From: Asanoa siamensis
GTDB lineage: Bacteria; Actinomycetota; Actinomycetes; Mycobacteriales; Micromonosporaceae
Length of the DNA stretch: 44,548 nt
Direction of reading: 5' to 3'
Assembly: GCF_016862555.1 (NCBI RefSeq)
Contig: NZ_BONE01000064.1
Span: 1 to 44,548 of the forward strand
Within the stretch, counting starts at the first letter, position 1. Each line of letters starts with the position of its first letter. Shown piece after piece: positions 7,653-13,579 of the stretch. The notes beneath the pieces are model-generated. The model had not been told where the DNA came from and did no database searches. It was given only the letters and a program-made list of their open reading frames with translations. A program made the position numbers and the translations under genes.

Positions 7653-8519
7653 ATGTCCACGGCCGGCGAGGAACCCGGTGAGCTGCGGATCGGTGGTTGG
7701 CTGCCACCGGCGGATCCGTCCGCGACAGCCGACGATGCCCCTGTCACCCAGGTGATCCCGGCCATCCGTGACCATGCCGACGCCGGTCTGCTGATCGCCG
7801 ACGGCGGCGGCGAGCCCGTCACCGGCGGGCGCCGGCGGGGGCGCCGCACCGTGCTCGCCGTGGTCGCCTCGGTGACCACCGTCGCGGTGGCGGCCGGCGT
7901 ACCCCTGCTGATGTCGGCCCTGGACCAGCCGGAACCGCCGGTCCAACTCGTGCTGCCCGCGCCGTCGGCGGCGACCGCCTCGGTCTGGCCCGACGCGTCA
8001 CCCAGCGCGGTGCCGACGACTGGCCGGCCGACGAAGCCGCCGGCCAGCCGGGGCGCGGTCCGGGGTGCGGCGCGGGCCACGACGCCGCCGGCCGCGCCGC
8101 CGAAGTCGACCCGCAACGAGGTCACCAGCCGGCAGACGACGCAGGTGCTCGAGGCCGAGTCCGCCGATCTCGACGGCTGGGCCCGCACCCGCAGCGTCCC
8201 CTCCGCCTCCGGGGGCCGGGTCGTCACCGGGGTCGGCTACCGGCGGGGCGAGCTGACCTTCTCCGGGCTCACCGCGCCGCGGGCCGGCGAGTACGAGTTG
8301 GTGATCTCCTACACCTCCGACGGCGGCCGGCGGGCCTCGATCGAGGTCAACGGGCAGCGCGTCGGGAGCTTCGACTTCGCGTTCACGGGTGGGCGGGACA
8401 CCGTGAAGACGATGACGGTCCGGCTGCCGTTGGCAGCCGGACCGAACACCGTCGAGTTCAGCAACTCGGATGGCTGGGGACCGGACTTCGACCGGATCGC
8501 CCTGACCACCAGCAGCTGA
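7653..8519 (+). CDS. Membrane-anchored carbohydrate-binding module (CBM6/35-like) protein
   Basis: A 288-residue protein. An N-terminal cytoplasmic segment (about 1-60) with an R-R-R-G-R-R charge cluster precedes one transmembrane helix (about 66-86). A Pro/Ala/Thr/Ser-rich linker (about 90-140) leads to a C-terminal beta-sandwich (about 150-288). That domain has CBM6/CBM35-like features: L-E-A-E at its start, a G-G-R-V-V strand, the central G-E-Y-E-L-V-I-S-Y strand and the final D-F-D-R-I-A-L. Such modules bind polysaccharide; no catalytic domain is attached, so the protein may dock to the cell's own glycans. ATG 7653 is preferred for its GAGGG site; GTG 7641 is the alternative. It ends 1 nt from the convergent lysozyme-like gene. 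Confidence 0.75.
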   Translation: MSTAGEEPGELRIGGWLPPADPSATADDAPVTQVIPAIRDHADAGLLIADGGGEPVTGGRRRGRRTVLAVVASVTTVAVAAGVPLLMSALDQPEPPVQLVLPAPSAATASVWPDASPSAVPTTGRPTKPPASRGAVRGAARATTPPAAPPKSTRNEVTSRQTTQVLEAESADLDGWARTRSVPSASGGRVVTGVGYRRGELTFSGLTAPRAGEYELVISYTSDGGRRASIEVNGQRVGSFDFAFTGGRDTVKTMTVRLPLAAGPNTVEFSNSDGWGPDFDRIALTTSS

Positions 8520-8520
8520 A

Positions 8521-9567
8521 TTACTTCATCAGCGCGTCCGCGACCTGCGTGGCGCGGTACTCGTGCTGGGCGTAGGCGTCGGGGAACGCCGACACCTGCA
8601 CCGCCTGGGCGGCGGCCGTCAGCGGCATGTTCTGCCAGTTCGGCACGTCCTTCAGGGCGTCCAGGAAGGCACCGGCCGAGTACGACGGGGTCATCAGGTC
8701 CTTGACGGCACCCCAGCCGGAGGTGGACCGCTGCTGGAACAGACCGACCGAGTCGTGGTCCGAGCCCTGGCCCTCGTGGTGGTAGTCGTACGACTCCGGC
8801 ACCGCGGTGCTGGCCAGGTTGAGCAGCTGGCTCTCCTGCATCGAGGTCGCGATCGCGATGACCGCGCCGCGCTCGCCCATGCCGCGCTTCTCGGCGGCCT
8901 TGACGATCTGCAGGGCGTTGTTCATCTGGGTCTGGCTCAGGCCCATGACCGGCTTCGGCTGCACCGGCTTCACGACCTTGGGCTTGTCGGCCTTCTTCTC
9001 CGCCTTGTGCTCCGGCTTCTGCGCCTTGGCGCTGTGCTCGGCCTTCGGCCGCTCCACGGACGGAGTCGGCTTGTCGGCGCCCTTCGTACCGCCGACGTGC
9101 TGCTCGGCAGCCGAATGCCCGCCGCCCGAGACGGGCGGGGATGCCGGGAACTGACCGATCTCGGCCTTCTTGGCCGAGTCGACCGCCGCGATGGCGGCGT
9201 TGGTGGCCCGGGCGTTGTCCTCGTGGCCACCCTGGGTGGCGGCAGCGGTGCCGGCGGCGGCGGCGACGCCGACCGCGGCCAGGACGCCGCCCGCGATCGC
9301 GACCCGCGCCGGGCCACGCTCGTTCAGGACACCGCGCACCTTGCCGTACGCGGGCACCGAGGTCACGCGGTCGCGGCCGGCGGTCCACATGCCCGCGGCG
9401 CGCTCGGTGTAGGTGCTGCTCTTGATCGAGTCCGCCGTGCGGGCGAGCCGCTCCTGGAGGCGGCGGGCGCCGGTCGGCCGTTCGGTGGTGGGGGTTTCGG
9501 GTGAACGGTCCGCGGGGGTGGTGGCGGCGCCGTTCTCGTTCTTCTCGAGGGAGTGGTCGTCACGCAT
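8521..9567 (-). CDS. Membrane-anchored lysozyme-like (transglycosylase-type) protein
   Basis: A 348-residue protein. The N-terminal 85 residues are charged and cytoplasmic, followed by an Ala/Val/Gly transmembrane segment (about 88-110). A long Lys/Pro/Glu/Ala linker (about 150-205) typical of wall-spanning regions follows. The C-terminal domain (about 215-348) has the lysozyme-like pattern seen in many actinobacterial wall proteins: Q-M-N-N-A, G-A-V-I-A-I-A-T-S-M-Q-E-S-Q-L (candidate catalytic Glu), S-V-G-L-F-Q-Q-R and D-A-Y-A-Q-H-E. Peptidoglycan cleavage or binding is inferred from that pattern. There is no Shine-Dalgarno sequence; TAGCCT (9579-9574) ends 6 nt before the ATG, suggesting a leaderless mRNA. 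Confidence 0.75.
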   Translation of the reverse strand: MRDDHSLEKNENGAATTPADRSPETPTTERPTGARRLQERLARTADSIKSSTYTERAAGMWTAGRDRVTSVPAYGKVRGVLNERGPARVAIAGGVLAAVGVAAAAGTAAATQGGHEDNARATNAAIAAVDSAKKAEIGQFPASPPVSGGGHSAAEQHVGGTKGADKPTPSVERPKAEHSAKAQKPEHKAEKKADKPKVVKPVQPKPVMGLSQTQMNNALQIVKAAEKRGMGERGAVIAIATSMQESQLLNLASTAVPESYDYHHEGQGSDHDSVGLFQQRSTSGWGAVKDLMTPSYSAGAFLDALKDVPNWQNMPLTAAAQAVQVSAFPDAYAQHEYRATQVADALMK

Positions 9568-9592
9568 TGGACGAGGCTAGGCAGGCCGACCG

Positions 9593-9649
9593 CCGATTAC
9601 CCAGTGTTATTTAGTGGGGGTTGCCACATTGCCCGAAAAATAATCGGTC
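9593..9649 (-). other. Mutually exclusive hairpins upstream of the lysozyme-like gene
   Basis: CCGATTA (9593-9599) and TAATCGG (9641-9647) are perfect 7-bp complements 41 nt apart. The right-hand arm can instead fold locally: on the minus strand CCGA (9647-9644) pairs with TCGG (9636-9633) around TTATTTT. Two exclusive pairings are compatible with a switch, but short AT-rich complements can also arise by chance. Confidence 0.3.
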
Positions 9650-9680
9650 AGTCGATATCTGGTGCTCACTGCCCGCACAT

Positions 9681-9768
9681 AGCCACGCGTAGAGGGCAAG
9701 TCGGAAATTAGCCAAATACGCGACTTGCTCGGCACTTACGTCCGATTTTGACGGCCTCTACGGTGACT
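9681..9768 (-). ncRNA. Candidate structured RNA: three-way junction with a GUAA tetraloop
   Basis: The minus strand folds into three helices that abut exactly. The closing helix pairs 9768-9763 with 9686-9681 and, after one bulged base (9687), 9762-9755 with 9695-9688: 14 pairs including one G-U. Helix B pairs 9745-9742 with 9732-9729 and, past bulged 9733, 9741-9740 with 9735-9734, capped by the tetraloop GUAA (9739-9736). Helix A pairs 9728-9721 with 9703-9696 around a 17-nt loop. The only unpaired junction strand is CCGUCAAAA (9754-9746). The G-U pair and the GNRA loop exist only in minus-strand RNA. I do not recognise it as a known class. It lies 114 nt upstream of the lysozyme-like gene, as a leader or separate small RNA. 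Confidence 0.55.
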
Positions 9769-9928
9769 CTCGGTTGGGTTAGCTGGATGGCCCATCAGGC
9801 CGCCCCGGGGGCCCGCTCCGGCCGCCGCGCCGTCTCCAGATGGCTACTCTGCGTATAGAAATGACAGACGAAGCGTAGGCCAGCCCGGCCTTTCGTCAGC
9901 CCCGGGCGGAATGCAGGAAGATGGACGC

Positions 9929-9953
9929 GTGGTTTCCCATACCGGGAACCCAC
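9929..9953 (+). promoter_or_regulatory. Inverted repeat upstream of the PAC2 gene
   Basis: GTGGTTTCCC (9929-9938) and GGGAACCCAC (9944-9953) are complementary in 9 of 10 positions around ATACC. It ends 25 nt before the GTG at 9979 and just before the GGGAGG ribosome site, so it may be a dyad operator or a leader hairpin. A TATAGA hexamer (9854-9859) upstream could be a -10 box, with no clear -35. Confidence 0.4.
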
Positions 9954-9978
9954 CACAACTCAGGGAGGTAGGACCGCG

Positions 9979-10896
9979 GTGCTCGATCCGCACACGCTCT
10001 ACGAGCTGACCGGCGACCTGCCCGACATGGGCCAGCCGGTGCTGATCCAGACGCTGTCCGGCTTCGTCGACGCCGGCAACGCCACCCGGCTCGCCCGCGA
10101 ACATCTCCTGGCCACGGCCGAAAGCCGCGTCGTCGCGACCTTCGACATCGACCAGTTGCTCGACTACCGCTCCCGGCGCCCCCCGATGGTCTTCATGGAG
10201 GACCACTGGGAGGAGTACGCCGATCCGGTGCTCGAGCTGCGCATGCTCCGCGACGACGCCGGCACTCCTTATCTGATGCTCGGCGGTCCCGAGCCCGACC
10301 TGCACTGGGAACGGTTCACCAAGGCCGTCATGGGGCTGATCGACCGTTTCGGGGTCGCCACGACCATCGGCCTCAACTCGATCCCGATGGCCGTGCCGCA
10401 CACGCGGCCCGCGGGCGTCACCGCCCACGCCACCCGGCGCGACCTGATCAGCGGGTACGAGCCGTGGCTGCAGCGGGTGCAGGTGCCGGGCAGCGCCGGC
10501 CACCTGCTCGAGTTCCGGCTCGGCCAGGCCGGCCGCGACGCGATCGGCTTCGCCGCGCACGTGCCGCACTACGTCTCCCAGGCCGAATACCCCGCGGCGG
10601 CCGAGGTGCTGCTCTCCTCCGTCTCCCGCACCACGGGCCTCCTGCTCCCCACCGAGGGGCTGCGCACGGCGGCCGAGGCGGTCCGGGTCGACATCGACCG
10701 GCAGGTCGAGGAGACCAACGACGCGGCCGGGGTGGTCCAGGCGCTGGAGGAGCAGTACGACGCGTTCACCCGGGGCCGGGCCGGCAACAACCTGCTCGGC
10801 ACGCAGACCGGCCCGCTGCCGACCGCGGACGAGCTCGGCGCCGAGCTGGAGCGCTTCCTCGCGTCCCAGTCGCGCCCCGACAACCCGGACACCTGA
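9979..10896 (+). CDS. PAC2 family protein (proteasome assembly chaperone-like)
   Basis: A 305-residue PAC2-fold protein. Residues 1-210 contain the family core: an N-terminal hydrophobic strand (Q-P-V-L-I-Q-T-L-S-G-F-V-D-A-G-N-A), the D-Y-R-S-R-R-P motif near 55-60, the L-L-G-G-P-E-P-D-like strand (here L-M-L-G-G-P-E-P-D) and P-H-Y-V-S-Q-A-E-Y-P near 195. The C-terminus is helical and ends with a low-complexity tail. Actinobacteria usually carry one or two PAC2 proteins; the link to proteasome assembly comes from the eukaryotic and archaeal relatives and is not proven here. Start GTG 9979 follows GGGAGG. The TGA overlaps the ATG of the exonuclease gene by one base, so the two are coupled. Confidence 0.85.
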   Translation: MLDPHTLYELTGDLPDMGQPVLIQTLSGFVDAGNATRLAREHLLATAESRVVATFDIDQLLDYRSRRPPMVFMEDHWEEYADPVLELRMLRDDAGTPYLMLGGPEPDLHWERFTKAVMGLIDRFGVATTIGLNSIPMAVPHTRPAGVTAHATRRDLISGYEPWLQRVQVPGSAGHLLEFRLGQAGRDAIGFAAHVPHYVSQAEYPAAAEVLLSSVSRTTGLLLPTEGLRTAAEAVRVDIDRQVEETNDAAGVVQALEEQYDAFTRGRAGNNLLGTQTGPLPTADELGAELERFLASQSRPDNPDT

Positions 10897-11666
10897 TGCG
10901 ACTCGCCACCTGGAACGTCAACTCGGTCAAGGCTCGCGAGCCCCGGCTGCTGGCCTGGCTCGAGGAGAAGCAGCCCGACGTCGTCTGCCTCCAGGAGGTG
11001 AAGTCGACGACCGAGCAGTTCCCGACCGAGCAGGTGGGTGAGCTGGGTTACACGGCGGCGACGCATGTCGACGGCCGGTGGAACGGGGTGGCGATCCTGT
11101 CCCGGGTCGGGCTCGACGACGTCGTCCGGGGCTTCGACGGGCAGCCCGGCTTCCCGGATCCCGAGACCCGGGCGGTCTCGGCGACCTGCGGCGGCGTCCG
11201 GGTGTGGTCCATCTACGTGCCGAACGGGCGCACGCCGGAGGACCCGCATTATCAATACAAGCTGACCTGGTTGGCGGCGCTGCGCGACGCGGTCGCCGCC
11301 GACCTGGCCGGCCACCCCGACCTGGCGGTCTGCGGCGACTACAACGTGGCGCCGACCGACGCGGACGTCTGGGATCCGGCGGTCTTCGTGGGGTCCACCC
11401 ACGTCACGGCCCCGGAGCGGGCGGCGCTGGCCGCGCTGCTCGACACCGGGCTGCACGACGTGGTGCCCACGCCGATGAAGGGCCCGTTCCCCTTCACCTA
11501 CTGGGACTACCGGGCCGGCATGTTCCACCAGAACAAGGGCATGCGGATCGACCTGGTGTACGCGACGCCGTCGGTCGCGTCCCGGGTGACCGCCGCCGTG
11601 GTGGACCGGGAGGCCCGCAAGGGCAAGGGCCCGTCCGACCACGCGCCGATCATCGTCGACTTCTAG
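10896..11666 (+). CDS. xthA: Exodeoxyribonuclease III (AP endonuclease)
   Basis: A 256-residue DNA repair enzyme of the EEP fold, normal length for the family. It cleaves at abasic sites and removes 3' nucleotides from double-stranded DNA. All signature motifs are visible: T-W-N-V-N-S-V at residues 5-11 (metal/DNA-binding Asn), L-Q-E-V-K (metal-binding Glu near 34), the central V-P-N-G-R, C-G-D-Y-N-V-A-P-T-D near 147 (catalytic Asp and Asn), the D-Y-R-A-G-M-F segment, R-I-D-L-V-Y and S-D-H-A-P-I (catalytic His) near the end. Start ATG 10896 overlaps the upstream stop. It converges on the sortase gene, the two stops sharing CTAG at 11663-11666. Confidence 0.95.
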   Translation: MRLATWNVNSVKAREPRLLAWLEEKQPDVVCLQEVKSTTEQFPTEQVGELGYTAATHVDGRWNGVAILSRVGLDDVVRGFDGQPGFPDPETRAVSATCGGVRVWSIYVPNGRTPEDPHYQYKLTWLAALRDAVAADLAGHPDLAVCGDYNVAPTDADVWDPAVFVGSTHVTAPERAALAALLDTGLHDVVPTPMKGPFPFTYWDYRAGMFHQNKGMRIDLVYATPSVASRVTAAVVDREARKGKGPSDHAPIIVDF

Positions 11667-12268
11667 GGCTCTTTCCTCGCCTCGACCAGGGAGGCGAAGA
11701 CGATGATGTTGTCGACGTAGCCGATGCTGCCGCCCTTGAACTCGCCGCCGCAGGTGATCAGGCGCAGGGCGGGGCGGCTGAAGTCCGCGTAGATCCGGTC
11801 GATCGGCTGGTCGGCCTTCTTGAACTTCTCGACGGAGTTGACCTCGAAGACCGCCACCGAGTCGTCGCGCCGTTCGACCTCGATGCGCGCGCCCGGGCGT
11901 ACCGTGGCCAGGCCGTGGAAGATCGACGGACCGTCCCGGGTGTCGGCGTGGCCGACCAGCACGGCCGGGCCATATTGCCCCGGCGTCGGGCTGTTCTCGT
12001 ACCAGCCGGCCTGGTTGTGCCGTTCGAGCGCGGGCACCTCGATCGAGCCGTCGTCGGCCAGGCCCACGTCGTGCACCGGCGCGTCGATCTTCAGCGACGG
12101 GATCCGGATCTCGACGGGGTCGCTCGGCTCCATGACCGGGAAACGGCCGGGCGGCGCCACGTCGTCGGGCCCGAAGGCGCCCTTCTGCACCACACCGGCG
12201 AACGTGGCGACGGCGCCGACGGCGATCAGCGCCACCGCCAGCGGGCCTCCGAACCTGCCCTTGCCCAT
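11663..12268 (-). CDS. Class F sortase
   Basis: A 201-residue transpeptidase. A single N-terminal membrane anchor (about 8-27) precedes the sortase beta-barrel. The catalytic His is in V-L-V-G-H-A-D-T (H107) and the catalytic Cys in L-I-T-C-G-G (C173), the usual class F spacing. After the Cys the sequence runs through G-Y-V-D-N to I-I-V-F-A; the only Arg after C173 is near the very end (E-A-R-K-E-P), so I could not place the catalytic Arg with certainty. Sortases join surface proteins to the wall or to each other. The ATG overlaps the TGA of the upstream membrane-tailed secreted protein (TGATG), which makes that protein a natural substrate candidate. Confidence 0.88.
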   Translation of the reverse strand: MGKGRFGGPLAVALIAVGAVATFAGVVQKGAFGPDDVAPPGRFPVMEPSDPVEIRIPSLKIDAPVHDVGLADDGSIEVPALERHNQAGWYENSPTPGQYGPAVLVGHADTRDGPSIFHGLATVRPGARIEVERRDDSVAVFEVNSVEKFKKADQPIDRIYADFSRPALRLITCGGEFKGGSIGYVDNIIVFASLVEARKEP

Positions 12269-12819
12269 CAGGCGGTGCGCCGCCTGCGGAGGTTGAGCAC
12301 GCCCAGCACCAACCCGGCGGTCAGCGCGACCGCGCCGCCGGTCAGCACCAGCGTGCTGTTGTCGTCGCCGGCCGTGCCGCCGAACCCGGTCGCGGGCCCC
12401 CGGCTGGGCCGCACGTCGTTGAGCACGTTGATCGTGGTGTCGGCGCTGCCGGTGAACAGGCCGGGGCAGTCGAGCACGACCCGGTAGGAGCGGGCCCGGG
12501 TCTCGGCCGGGATCGTCACCGCGCCGGTCAGGTGGCCGAACTGGGGCTGGACGGTGACCTCGCCGAACGCCGTGGACTCGACGATCGCCGCCTCGGTGTC
12601 GCCGGGTGGGTCGTCGTCGGCCTCGGTGCAGGACGCCCGGATGCCGACGATCTGGCCGGCTTCGGCCGTGCTGGGGTTGACCTCGACGAACACCCCCTCC
12701 GGGACGGCGTCGACCGTCGGGGTGGGTGTCGGTGCGGGCGCGGCGAGCGCCGGCGCACCGGTGAGAACGACGATCCACGCGGCGAGCGTGATCGCTGCTA
12801 GTGACCGACGACCGGACAT
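12268..12819 (-). CDS. Secreted protein with C-terminal membrane anchor, probable sortase partner
   Basis: A 183-residue protein. It starts with a signal peptide (about 1-27, ending A-L-A-A-P), then a short Pro/Thr linker, then a beta-rich domain (about 37-133) with two Cys (C64 and C118) that could form a disulfide. The C-terminus has a transmembrane segment (about 156-175) and R-R-R-R tail. Ten residues before the helix is G-P-A-T-G (141-145), which resembles an LPxTG sorting signal with Gly in place of Leu. ATG 12819 is chosen because GGAGG lies 5 nt upstream; a longer frame exists but has no support. It is coupled to the sortase gene downstream. Confidence 0.7.
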   Translation of the reverse strand: MSGRRSLAAITLAAWIVVLTGAPALAAPAPTPTPTVDAVPEGVFVEVNPSTAEAGQIVGIRASCTEADDDPPGDTEAAIVESTAFGEVTVQPQFGHLTGAVTIPAETRARSYRVVLDCPGLFTGSADTTINVLNDVRPSRGPATGFGGTAGDDNSTLVLTGGAVALTAGLVLGVLNLRRRRTA

Positions 12820-12856
12820 CGTGACCTCCCTGCCGCCCGTGCGTCGATTGTCGCAT

Positions 12857-12892
12857 TTGGAGCGCCGACGCGACACCTGCCAAAATCACTCG
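12857..12892 (+). promoter_or_regulatory. Probable promoter of trmB, leaderless
   Basis: TTGGAG (12857-12862) and CAAAAT (12881-12886) are spaced 18 nt apart, and CAAAAT ends 6 nt before the GTG at 12893. There is no Shine-Dalgarno sequence. This gap also carries the divergent start of the secreted protein at 12819. Confidence 0.4.
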
Positions 12893-13579
12893 GTGAGTGC
12901 TATCGCTGTGTCGCATATCCGTACCTTCCACAACCGTGGCGGGCGGATGGGTGACCGGCATCACGACGCGCTCTCCCGGCTCTGGCCTTCTTACGGGCTG
13001 GACGTCTCATCTACACCCCTGGACTTTCCGGCGCTGTTCGGTCGCGCCGCGCCGCTGGTCGTGGAGATCGGGTCCGGGATGGGCGACGCGACCGCGGCGA
13101 TGGCGGCGGCCGACCCCGCGCGTGACTACCTCGCGGTCGAGGTGCACGTCCCGGGCATCGCCTCGCTGCTCAGCCACATCGAGACGCGCGGGTTGCGCAA
13201 CGTCCGGATCGCCCGCGGCGACGCGATCGACCTGATGCGGGAGATGGTGCCGCCCGACCGGCTCGCGGCGGTGCACGTGTTCTTCCCCGATCCCTGGCCG
13301 AAGCTCAAGCACCACAAGCGGCGGATCATCCAGCCGGCGCACGTGGCGCTGCTCGCGTCCCGGTTGCTGCCCGGCTCCGGGGTGCTGCACTGCGCGACCG
13401 ACTGGGCGCCGTACGCGGAATCGATGTTGTCGGTGTTGTCCGCGGAGCCGTCGCTGGTCAACACCGCCGACGGGTTCGCGCCGCGGCCCCCGCACCGCGC
13501 GGTCACCCATTTCGAGCGGCGGGCGGCCCGGCAGGGGCGCGACGTGTTCGACCTCGTCTTCCGGCGGCGGGCCGCGTGA
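12893..13579 (+). CDS. trmB: tRNA (guanine-N7)-methyltransferase
   Basis: A 228-residue SAM-dependent enzyme that makes m7G46 in the variable loop of tRNAs. The SAM-binding motif I is V-V-E-I-G-S-G-M-G-D-A-T (about 52-63), followed by the A-V-E-V-H acidic loop. The family signature F-F-P-D-P-W-P-K-x-K-H-H-K-R-R-I occurs near residues 125-140, with the T-x-F-E final motif (T-H-F-E-R). The GTG at 12893 gives the protein start H-I-R-T-F-H-N-R-G-G-R seen in homologues and has a -10 box 6 nt upstream. Its TGA overlaps the GTG of the helicase at 13576 by 4 nt, so the two RNA-related genes are coupled. Confidence 0.93.
   Translation: MSAIAVSHIRTFHNRGGRMGDRHHDALSRLWPSYGLDVSSTPLDFPALFGRAAPLVVEIGSGMGDATAAMAAADPARDYLAVEVHVPGIASLLSHIETRGLRNVRIARGDAIDLMREMVPPDRLAAVHVFFPDPWPKLKHHKRRIIQPAHVALLASRLLPGSGVLHCATDWAPYAESMLSVLSAEPSLVNTADGFAPRPPHRAVTHFERRAARQGRDVFDLVFRRRAA

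Noticed and set aside
9760-9800. Possible c-di-AMP (ydaO-type) riboswitch, because the minus strand contains CCAGCTAACC upstream of a cell-wall gene.
   Set aside because: Only this short piece resembles the 3' end of the class. The other conserved blocks (the GGGGGA-type strand and GGTGAAT) are missing, and the paired region at 9681-9768 has a different fold.
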